Below, piece after piece: positions 56,354 through 64,000 of a DNA stretch of 64,000 nt. The notes below the pieces were generated by a model that saw nothing but the letters and a program-made list of their open reading frames with translations, searched no databases and had not been told where the DNA came from. The first letter of the stretch is position 1, and each line of letters starts with the position of its first letter. The stretch comes from Cyclaneusma minus (lineage: Eukaryota; Ascomycota; Leotiomycetes; Marthamycetales; Marthamycetaceae). The translations under genes and the position numbers were made by a program. The stretch is from the NCBI GenBank assembly GCA_037179335.1, contig JAKZHN010000032.1:248001-312000 (forward strand), given 5' to 3'.

Positions 56354-57367
56354 ATGTCAAAATCAAGAGAACATTGTCGTTTGCAAGTGTCCAACGATGA
56401 TGGCCTCTATAAACACCCGCTCCTAGAAAGATGGAAAATCAAGCCACGAAACATCGACGCCGAGCTGGACATCTTTCTGCGTGGTAATCCACTCAGAGAA
56501 GCCGGCCAACAGGGACTATCAGACCTCGACTTAGTCGACAGCCTGCAAGATGAGATAGAGTACAATTATTACTGTTTCACTCAGGTGTCCATTGAAATTC
56601 CCGAGGAGAGGGACGCATTATTCCTAAATATTCTTTTTTACGCCATGGTTCTGGGCCGGGCGTTTTCCGCCATACGCCGCTATCTGAAAAACGAACGGAC
56701 TCGCAAAGAGATCAGAGATTGCATCGACACCGCTTGGCCCTTTCCTGTCGCCCGTACTATCCATGCCTACCGAGACCAGTGGATCTCCGAACTTGTGGAA
56801 CTGGATCGAATACTGGGCGAGGCAGTGGGTTCAAAGCTTTCGCGGGCCATTGGAGATGACGGTTTCTCTGACACTGGCGGGAGGTTCATCGCAGCTGTGA
56901 TAATCATGGCCAGTATCGACAGACTGAGACATCCCGAGGGTCTTGTGAATTGTCGCAAATACTCCGAAACCCAACGTTCGAAGTCAGAGTGGACTGAATG
57001 GTCGCTGGGAGAATTGAAGGAATGGCTTCTTGAAACCGAGAAAATTCCCACTTGGATGAGCGACAAGGATCTGGTAGAAAAATACCATATGGAGAACGGG
57101 TGGGTTCCTTACAACACAGGCCGGATTAGCTTCGACATCGAATACACTCCGCCTGTAGCCGTGGAAGCTTTGACGCTTGCGAGAGAGCTTTTGAAAGGCC
57201 ACGGGGCGACCTCAATGACCAGCGAAGAAATTCTGTCGAGAGAGCCTTTCCGTCAGTGTATGTTTTCCGATGAACCGCTCACAGCTGTGGATCGAGACCG
57301 TCAGCCACGGGATGTGGATACACAAGAGCCCTGTGATCCGGAGGCTATCGAGGAAGAAAGTCGTTGA
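56354..57367 (+). CDS. Uncharacterised single-exon protein
   Basis: 337 residues from the ATG at 56354. Hydrophilic, without signal peptide or membrane helix; the middle (about 75-215) appears helical (LFLNILFYAMVLGRAF, GRFIAAVIIMASIDRLRHPE). C-terminus acidic. I recognise no family. The codon usage and length argue for a real gene, perhaps lineage-specific, and it lies next to simple repeats, as accessory genes often do. Confidence 0.6.
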   Translation: MSKSREHCRLQVSNDDGLYKHPLLERWKIKPRNIDAELDIFLRGNPLREAGQQGLSDLDLVDSLQDEIEYNYYCFTQVSIEIPEERDALFLNILFYAMVLGRAFSAIRRYLKNERTRKEIRDCIDTAWPFPVARTIHAYRDQWISELVELDRILGEAVGSKLSRAIGDDGFSDTGGRFIAAVIIMASIDRLRHPEGLVNCRKYSETQRSKSEWTEWSLGELKEWLLETEKIPTWMSDKDLVEKYHMENGWVPYNTGRISFDIEYTPPVAVEALTLARELLKGHGATSMTSEEILSREPFRQCMFSDEPLTAVDRDRQPRDVDTQEPCDPEAIEEESR

Positions 57368-58406
57368 GGTTGAGAAGCTGTTACGACCCGGTGCATAACC
57401 TCGACGTGGAGAGCGGATGAGTGGTGAAGGTGATTCTGGTGGGAGCATCAGGGACTGGAGAAGCAGGACCCGCTTGTTTTCCAAATGATATCCGCGTGAC
57501 CTGGAGGAACGAATTTCCTGGCAAATTGCCGCCCAGCGAGCCAGACTTCCAAAAACTTGGTTGGCAAAGTTCCCCGCTCTCAACCCTGGAAGGAGATGTC
57601 GCCCCAAGTGTCGCTTCCACGGCCTATTCCCACAGAAGTTCGAATTATTACTCATCGCTATTATTGGTGGCAAACATGTTCTGCATACGGTCGATTCTGA
57701 GTCTGGGAGCCTGGTCCATGTGTGGCCGCCGCTTGCTTGTCCTTTTGTAGTGACACGGCGTTTCTCTACAAACCGAGTTTTTTGTGAGATTCAGTCTGTC
57801 TTTGGGTCTAATGTATTTCTTACTTTCGACTTACCTGAAGTCGTTAATTCACCCTCATCTCATTCGCTTCTAATGTTTCCTTTCGTTCTTCATCATTTGT
57901 CTTGTTTCCAGTAACTTGGTCAGTGGGCTGTTGGTACCTTGTGTTTGGTTCAGCGCGAATTGAATCTTGAAACCTACGAACGCGGCATGTATGCAAACTT
58001 GGTTCGTCGCAGAGTTTTTGTGTGTCCCGCTCGAGGATTGAAGCGCGAATGGCCACATCACTCGACCTGAGAGTGCTGTGGAAGGTGCGATGCGGTATCG
58101 GCTTTCATTGTCAAAATTCGTTGGGAGAAGGGGGCGGAGTTCATCCCGGCGGCAGGACCAAACTTGACCACCTCAGCAGATTTAGGCAGCGATCGCGAGA
58201 AACATGGTTCCCTCTCCAGGCATTTATTCTCTTGGTATAAAGTGCGAGTCGAGTCGAGCATCTTTTCTCGCCGCGGACACCAGCAATTTACACACCGAAC
58301 ACTTACACTACGACCTGGGTCCTCGTATACTATCGGATTGCCCTCCCATAAGGTATTCATCCTATTACCGGTCAACACCACCTTGAAGGACAAGGAAGCT
58401 TTAATA
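57368..58406. other. Intergenic, orphan gene to Pro/Gln-rich gene
   Basis: About 1 kb. The frame of the following protein is open upstream to 58164 but lacks a supported start; this probably is leader sequence. Nothing else is seen. Confidence 0.4.
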
Positions 58407-60191
58407 ATGGATCCCTACAAGCATGGGCAAGGACTACCGCAGATGGGGTCGCAGGAAGTTACTGGATGGCGCACTGAACGTGATGCCTCCCTAGAAGAGG
58501 CAGACAAGAAGGCCATGAGGGAAGGAGAAACATACGCTGAATCCACCGGAGGAGACGAAGGAAGCAAACAGGGAGACGAAATTCAGCTGCCTCGATACAA
58601 ATCGCCCGGTCTTGACAAGGACACCGACTCCAATGTTGTTACAGAGAAACAGACAGATGCTCGGGCCCAAGAGGCACCGCAACCTCAAAGTTCCGATAGC
58701 CTCCTCACCAATCGCACGCCGAGTGGACCCCCAACCGAGCCTCCTTCAAGCGACTTCAGGAGGTTTGTCGCCGAAAGCCACCTGGATCCCCGAGCCCGCG
58801 AGGATGGGCAACTGCAGGTGTCCCCCGGCGAAGAGAACGGCCCCGCGAGCCATGAAGCAACTGCCAAACGGCCTGCCGCGTCTCCTCCGACCGGTGGCTC
58901 GCAGGCGAAATTGCAACGTCGAACTCCTCTCGTGAGTGGAATTTCCGATGGACGCCTGGACTCTGGACCCACGAATTCTCGGATTGCAAGACCGGACCGC
59001 TCACTCGATTACATGTCCTTCAATTCTTCCCCAAGAGAGACCCAATCTCAAGCCAACGGCCAATTGCCCCAAACTACTCCTGCAAGACAGGCTTCCGCTC
59101 CAAGGCCGGTCCGCCGACTTGTCGATGTACCGCACGAAACCCATGATATATATCGGCGTGAAGTTCCACCTCAACTCAGTGATCAGCATTCGCCGAGACA
59201 AGCTCTGTATCGGTCCAGCTCTCAGAATCCGCAAGTACCTCTCGTGAGCGAGGGTCGGCCTGGGTATCAGCATTCGCAAATACTTCCCGGGAACGACAGT
59301 CGACTTGGGCAGAATTACCAAAATCCGCAAACACCTCCCGTGAGTGACACTCAGCTTGGGCATAGTCTTCAGTATCCGCTGGGACAAGCTTTGACTCAAC
59401 CCAATTATCAGCATCACCAAGCACTTCCCATAAGCGATACTCGGCCTATGCATAATCCTCAGTATTCGTCGGGACAAGCTATAATTCAACCAAATTATCA
59501 GCATCATCAAGCACTTCCCGTAAACGATACTCGACCTGGGTATAGTCATCAGCATCCGCAAAGCCCAGCACCTCCCGTAAGCGATACTCGGCCTGGGAAC
59601 TATTCTCAGCATCATCTGGAACAAGCTTTTTCTCAATTCAGTAATCGGCAACCGCAAGTACCTCCCGTGAGCGAAACGTGGTCTAGGGATAGTCACCAGG
59701 ATCCTCAACCCCCTCCTGTCCCGAGCTCTCATTCCGACCATGGCCTAAGTGCTGCAAAGCAGCCACAAGAGCCCCAGCCAGACAGCTCTCAAGATTTAGC
59801 CTCATTCGCATATATTCCCGAGCCCAACAGACCCAACATCCAGATCCGACATGAAGTTAATCCCGGTACGATCTGTGCCTCCCAATTAGACATGCTCGTC
59901 ATCCGCATGGCCCCTCTCGAATCCATACCCCCACCCCCACCATCTAGGCGCAATCCATCTAGACCCCCTCGAGCATATACACCCACCGAATTTCCCCAGC
60001 CCTCTGGCCCAATCCCAGCACATATCCCTCCAGCCCTCGCAGACTTGATTCAGCACCCGGCTCGAGCTATGGTGCGTCGTGCACAGCTGACAGACGATCA
60101 GGTTTCGAACCATACCGATGCTCAGATGCGCCGTGCACAACTGGAAAACTGTCAGGTTCCGTGCAAGACTATAGAGCCGAAGATTTCATGA
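58407..60191 (+). CDS. Disordered Pro/Gln/His-rich repeat protein
   Basis: 594 residues from the ATG at 58407. The N-terminal 240 residues are charged and disordered. From about 265 to 450 runs an imperfect repeat of 15-40 residues built from PPVSDTRPGYSHQHPQ and QPNYQHHQALP motifs, Gln-, His-, Tyr- and Pro-rich. The C-terminus has a short ordered-looking stretch (IQIRHEVNPGTICASQLDML) and two copies of a RRAQL motif. Such low-complexity sequence suggests a scaffold or condensate-forming protein but no family is recognised. Upstream exons are possible. Confidence 0.6.
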   Translation: MDPYKHGQGLPQMGSQEVTGWRTERDASLEEADKKAMREGETYAESTGGDEGSKQGDEIQLPRYKSPGLDKDTDSNVVTEKQTDARAQEAPQPQSSDSLLTNRTPSGPPTEPPSSDFRRFVAESHLDPRAREDGQLQVSPGEENGPASHEATAKRPAASPPTGGSQAKLQRRTPLVSGISDGRLDSGPTNSRIARPDRSLDYMSFNSSPRETQSQANGQLPQTTPARQASAPRPVRRLVDVPHETHDIYRREVPPQLSDQHSPRQALYRSSSQNPQVPLVSEGRPGYQHSQILPGNDSRLGQNYQNPQTPPVSDTQLGHSLQYPLGQALTQPNYQHHQALPISDTRPMHNPQYSSGQAIIQPNYQHHQALPVNDTRPGYSHQHPQSPAPPVSDTRPGNYSQHHLEQAFSQFSNRQPQVPPVSETWSRDSHQDPQPPPVPSSHSDHGLSAAKQPQEPQPDSSQDLASFAYIPEPNRPNIQIRHEVNPGTICASQLDMLVIRMAPLESIPPPPPSRRNPSRPPRAYTPTEFPQPSGPIPAHIPPALADLIQHPARAMVRRAQLTDDQVSNHTDAQMRRAQLENCQVPCKTIEPKIS

Positions 60192-61070
60192 ACTTGTTTT
60201 AAATGCAGGAACCGCGTATCGAATGAGGTCTACCGACTACTCAGGGCCAGGTACGCTGCTGGCCATTGTTTGGAGCTATGATGGTGCCGAATGGATTCCG
60301 GGGCGGGCATGGAGGACGAGACGGAGGGCGCTTCTGTCTATACAATCCTTCTCCCCTCATGGAAACAAAAGCCCGGTGCTTCCGTTCATGTAAGAAAAGC
60401 TGCTGGAATATTTATGGTTGAGTGCAATTGCTGACTAAATACCTAACCAGATTTCGCTGTCATCCTTGCAAGAGATCGAGGGGCAGTGGTGTTTGAGAAG
60501 TAGACATTGCTGAGCTGTTTTCGGTCGCGTTACTTTTGTTACATGTCTTTGGCTGCCTGGAGGCTTGGTGTTGGAAATTCTCAGGTGCGAAAGGACGGGG
60601 AGTGTAGCTGGAGCTGGGGAGTCGGGTCCGAGTCGAGGAGTCTGGCTGTATGCGGGAAGTCTTGCTGGAGTTGGAAAGTCTTTCTGGAGTTGAAGAGTCT
60701 AGCTGGAATCTGAAAAGTCTGGCTGGAGTTAGGAATCTTGCTAAACCACGTTGTAACCAGATGTATACGGAGTCTATCCTCAGCCTCCAGGGCTAACTAC
60801 GTGATGCTTGTTCATGTGAAATTTTACTTACACCCACAGTAACAGCACCGGGCATTTCTTTTTTTCCTTTTCCCCATTCTCACTGTTCCTAGTCACACTC
60901 TTCCACACACGATCCATACTCAGATCCATCACTATCGTCAATGGTAGGTAACGGCGTCAGTGGATTTCTCGCATTATACCCCTCAACAACCTTCTTCGTG
61001 CCCCACACCACACACAGCCGTTCGTTTTCGGCACTCGACAGCAATTTGGGGAGCTCTGACATCTCGGCGA
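60192..61070. other. Intergenic with 19-bp array
   Basis: Apart from the tandem array at 60599-60732, which is annotated separately, no gene is supported. Confidence 0.45.
60599..60732. repeat. Tandem 19-bp repeat, second type
   Basis: Seven units of 19 (one of 20) bp: GGAGTGTAGCTGGAGCTGG, GAAGTCTTGCTGGAGTTGG, AAAGTCTTTCTGGAGTTGA and others, followed by a partial unit. The period equals that of the TIR elements but the consensus (RAAGTCTNGCTGGAGTTGR) is different. Confidence 0.75.
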
Positions 61071-61797
61071 TTACGGTCTCAACGTGTGTTTCTTTCGCCG
61101 AGTCTTCGAGACGCGGTGGCGTATTCGGGGGGTAGGAAGTCGGACCTGTTTGTGCGGTGGGATTTCGTTGTTGTTAGGTGATGGTGGCCGTGGTGACCTC
61201 GGTCGTTGTATGTGTTGTGGGATTTCGTGGTTGTTAGGTGATGGTGGCCGTGGTGACCTCGGTCGTGTGTGTTGTGGTGGAGGGGTAGGATAGGTGTTGG
61301 AGCTCCTGTGCCTCGTATCAGCGAGAGTCCCAAAGTTCAAAGAGAATTTGATAGGTATGGGGACAGGGCGGGGAGGGCGAGGAGAAGAGAAGATCTTACG
61401 AGCTGCGAGCCTGTTCGCATACATCATGTATGAGAGCCAGGTCCCAAAAAGGGCTATGAGGATGTTTGCGAGGCCTATTACAACTTGGATGACCAAAGGC
61501 CGTTCAAAAGCTGGGACAAGGTCAGCAGGGAAGAGCTATTAAAGCCCACGAGGTCAGTTAACTTACCCATGGCGGTGATGATAAGATACCAGAGCCTGTC
61601 AAGTTCGGCTAGATCTAGAACTGAAGTGATGCTTGGGATTACACCATTGTAGTTGAGCGGCGTCTGGTCGCCATATATGGGATGTTGACAAGCTTTCGAG
61701 AAAGCTTGATCCCTGATGCGAGGCAGCAAGTGCTTACAGAAGCTTCTCTTCGTGCAGCAGTTGCATCATCTTCCCGTCCGTTCCTGCTCTTCCCCAT
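61071..61797 (-). CDS. Small membrane protein with Pro-rich repeat tail
   Basis: Three exons: 61797-61738, 61663-61567 and 61510-61071, introns of 74 and 56 bp with GTAAGC/GTAAGT donors and CAG acceptors, phases fit; 198 residues. The product starts MGKSRNGREDDATAARREAS, has a stretch (VLDLAELDRLWYLIITAM) and one clear membrane helix (IGLANILIALFGTWLSYMMY, about 62-82), then a basic Pro-rich tail containing a 20-residue repeat (RPRSPRPPSPNNNEIP). I recognise no family. The start lies 92 bp from TIR element B, so the promoter includes this element or its neighbourhood. Confidence 0.6.
61151..61270. repeat. 60-bp tandem duplication in coding region
   Basis: Two units, 61151-61210 and 61211-61270, differ at only a few positions. 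60 bp is 20 codons, so the frame is kept and the repeat is expressed as a duplicated Pro-rich motif. Confidence 0.8.
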
Positions 61798-61888
61798 AGC
61801 CCCGGTTTTACGGGATCAATGGTTGCTGCCCAGAGAGCGGAACAGCGAAGAGAAACGACGCAATCCCAGTCATTACCAAAGTCAAATA

Positions 61889-62115
61889 CAGTGGGTGGAA
61901 AAATCAAAAAAGTCTGAATACGGCCTACAGTCTCCGCTGGATTGCGAATATCCCAAATAACCAGGAATATTTCCAATGACTGGGAATATTCCAGGTGCTT
62001 TGGAATATCCCAAGTAATTTGGAATATTTCGAATCGTTGGGAATCTTTCTGATTATTTGGGATATTCAATTATTCGGAGACTGTAGACCGCATTCAGACT
62101 TTTTTCCTCCCAGTG
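61889..62115. mobile_element. TIR element with internal 19-bp repeats, copy B (MITE-like)
   Basis: Starts CAGTGGGTGGAAAAATC and ends with the inverse of CACTGGGAGGAAAAAAGTC; the inverted similarity covers about 40 bp, and TA flanks both ends. Inside, 61946-62076, are seven units: six of 19 bp and a last one of 17. Copy A has four units, so the 62-bp size difference is mostly three repeat units. No coding capacity. Confidence 0.78.
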
Positions 62116-62526
62116 TACAGCCACATCACTGGCAGATCCTTGAAGTTCTGAACTTTGACTGCGGTACATAGCCTGGCTGCGTCAACGACAAGCACGACTT
62201 CGAATCCATTCGCTCGGGAGCCGAGAGCGGCGGTGCATGATGCCGACGGCATTTCGTGGGGAAGTTACATCTTGTTTGCCTACGCGCGTTTCGAGTGTAG
62301 TACAATCGCTCCTACTCATCCTGTACCATTGCGTCCCCGTAGCCACGGGAACTAAGAGAAGAACGGTTAATCGCAATGCTCCCCCGCGGTCGCGGGGAAA
62401 ACCACGTTGCGAGGACTCGGTTTGAAGCGGGAACGAAGCTGTAGGAACTTCTGGATGTGGTGATATAAGCGCTAGTGCTCCCAACAATAGACATGAAGCA
62501 TCCCATGTGAGTAGCAAAGTCATTAT

Positions 62527-63819
62527 CTATGCGTCCTTCAGGTACGGGGAACGAAGCGCCATCTCTGCCGTGAACCGATCCCCACTCTCATATTTGACCA
62601 AGCATTCGATAAGATGGCGTGCATCTGGTGATGCGTCGGGAACCAGCACGTCCCAGGGTTGGCCTTCAAATCTCTGATACCACTGGAATGGCGGCGTGGA
62701 GAAGTTGACAGCTTCGGGCCAAGTAGAAGGCGTAGGAGTGCCTATGGTCTTGAAGATACTCAAGATCAGTCCCAGCTGATTGCCGTCTTCATGGGCTCCA
62801 CGTGACTCGAAAAGGGGCTGGTAGTCTTGGCGTAGACATTGAGCAAAGACTGTTCCTGCGGCCCACATATCCAACTTGTCGGTATAGCCTCTGTTCCCGA
62901 AAAGTGTCTCGGGAGCGCGATAACAGGAGCTACCAACTTCCAACTGCTTGTTGTCGTGAGGTTCAGCAGAATATGCTGAGCTCCATGCTGTACCGAAGTC
63001 GGCCAGATAGGCCGGGCCACTAGGAGAGTCCATCAAGATATTTGAGGGTTTGATATCTCGATGAATCATATCATTGGCATGGAGATAGTCCAGAGCAGAG
63101 AAGATGTTGTGGAAGGCAGATTTGGTGTCGATGACGGTTCTGGATTCCATCAAATCTGCCAGCGTATACCTTCGATATGGAAAGATCAGAATGGGCCGGC
63201 CCTCCGAGTCGTTCTCAGTGCGCAGAAGCTTGATGATGCCCTTGTGATCGAGGTGACGCAGCATGGTAATCTCTTTGCGATAATCATGGGGTTCAACATT
63301 CTGGGTCTCGGTGATGACTTTGAGAGCGAGGTCGTCTGATTTGTACACTTCAGAAACTATCCCTCTGGCGATGTAGTAGCATTGCGAATATTTTCCTATC
63401 TCGATAGGCTGACCGGTTTCCACTCTGGGCACTGGTGCATTTGCTCTGTTCTCATGCTCAGGTGCAGATATACCACTGCAAGCTTCGTCGTATGCTTCCT
63501 ATTCATGAGGTCAGGTGAGGGAAGTACACGAGAAGCTTCAAGATGCAATATGCGCCTTGCTTGTGGCCCGTGACACTTACTCTGGAAGTCGAAAATTTAT
63601 AGGCGTCAGTTTCGGCAGCAAATGCAATTTTCTGAGCTTCCGCGGCAGTCAAATTCCCTTGCTGCTGCGCACTTTTCTTGCTGTCATCACGCATCAGTCG
63701 TAGTTTAGTATATAAAGGAGTCGTCCACTTTTTTTAGCGTCCAGTACTCACAGCTTCAGGATGTTTTCGTAGCGGTCGGTTGCAGCCAAGCCGGCCCTCC
63801 AATCCGGCTGCTCAGTCAT
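62527..63819 (-). CDS. Protein kinase, CDK-activating (Cak1/Csk1)-like
   Basis: Three exons: 63819-63752, 63680-63581 and 63498-62527, introns 71 and 82 bp, phases fit; 379 residues. The N-terminal 70 residues are outside the kinase fold. Kinase motifs: degenerate glycine loop (YIARGIVSEVY), lysine in LALKVI, HRDIKPSNIL, DFG in LADFGTAW, and YRAPETLFG; the downstream sequence (DKLDMWAAGTVFAQ, TIGTPTPSTWPE) is of the CMGC class. The lack of a normal Gly-rich loop and the overall layout recall fungal CDK-activating kinases Cak1/Csk1, which phosphorylate the T-loop of cyclin-dependent kinases. Exact orthology is inferred. The 62116-62526 gap between element B and this gene holds nothing recognised. 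Confidence 0.85.
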
Positions 63820-64000
63820 GGCTGGGCCAGCGGAAGTTAGGTGATGGCTAAGGGGAAACGGCGCCGGTGGTGCGAGAGTGAACTTGAAGCTTCAATGAAA
63901 TGTGAAGAAGTCCAATTTCGTATTGAAAGTTGATCGAAGTTGGGGAGATGGCACTAAAGAAGGCGGCTCTTCTCGCAAGTCTCACATATCGTTCAGCCGT

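Noticed and set aside
58164..58406. Upstream in-frame extension of the Pro/Gln-rich protein
   Set aside because: No ATG in good context that precedes 58407 without doubtful composition; retained as leader.
59001..59741. 246-codon minus-strand frame
   Set aside because: Antisense shadow of the Pro/Gln-rich repeats; its repeats mirror those of the real gene.

Overview
The window is a piece of a filamentous ascomycete nuclear genome (Pezizomycotina; a Dothideomycete is my best guess, from general gene style only). The evidence is that most coding regions are cut by short introns (46-172 bp) with GTRNGT donors, CTAAC/CTGAC-type branch points and YAG acceptors, and that the genes include a Zn2Cys6 regulator with a fungal MHR region, a fungal CBM1 module, the fungus-type fused BioDA enzyme and a Bem3-type PX-PH-RhoGAP protein. 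There is also an AT/TA-rich island that looks like RIP-mutated DNA. I reconstructed about 24 genes by checking splice phase at each junction; coordinates given for CDS are start-codon to stop-codon spans with introns listed in the evidence.

Layout. 0.8-5 kb: a Rad60/Esc2-like SUMO-like-domain protein divergent from mitochondrial pyruvate carrier MPC1, a small Ala/Ser/Asn-rich ORF and a doubtful membrane ORF. 5-8.8 kb holds no convincing gene. 8.8-13.5 kb: one large Bem3-like Rho GTPase activating protein. 13.5-16.5 kb is empty. 16.5-21.1 kb is an unstable block: a GNAT acetyltransferase with a probable internal deletion, a degenerate AT-rich island with a long T/A palindrome, a domesticated copia-type (retropepsin-like) protein with an acidic repeat tail, and a small TIR element. 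21.5-31 kb is a housekeeping block: OST3, a long coiled-coil repeat protein, ALG9 and NAF1. 33.5-37.7 kb: a membrane-anchored SH3 protein and a secreted CBM1 protein.

38.3-43.9 kb is a complete late biotin pathway cluster: BIO2 (biotin synthase), BioF (KAPA synthase ending in a peroxisomal AKL signal) and BioDA (fused DAPA aminotransferase/dethiobiotin synthetase), with BioF and BioDA sharing a 296-bp promoter. 44.7-55.3 kb looks like an aromatic-acid catabolic cluster: a dienelactone-hydrolase-like/SnoaL-like protein, a Zn2Cys6 regulator, a salicylate-hydroxylase-type FAD monooxygenase, a second FMO-type monooxygenase and a 2,3-dihydroxybenzoate-decarboxylase-type amidohydrolase. 56-64 kb carries less recognisable genes (two orphan proteins, one Pro-rich membrane protein with a 60-bp tandem repeat) and a CAK/Csk1-like protein kinase.

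The most unusual signal is a dispersed repeat family built on a 19-bp period (core like GAATATCCCAAATAACCAG). Two copies are enclosed in roughly 40-bp terminal inverted repeats beginning CAGTGGG and flanked by TA; one decayed array follows the CBM1 gene and one lies inside an intron of the Zn2Cys6 regulator. Copies differ by whole 19-bp units. A second, unrelated-looking 19-bp array lies at 60.6 kb.
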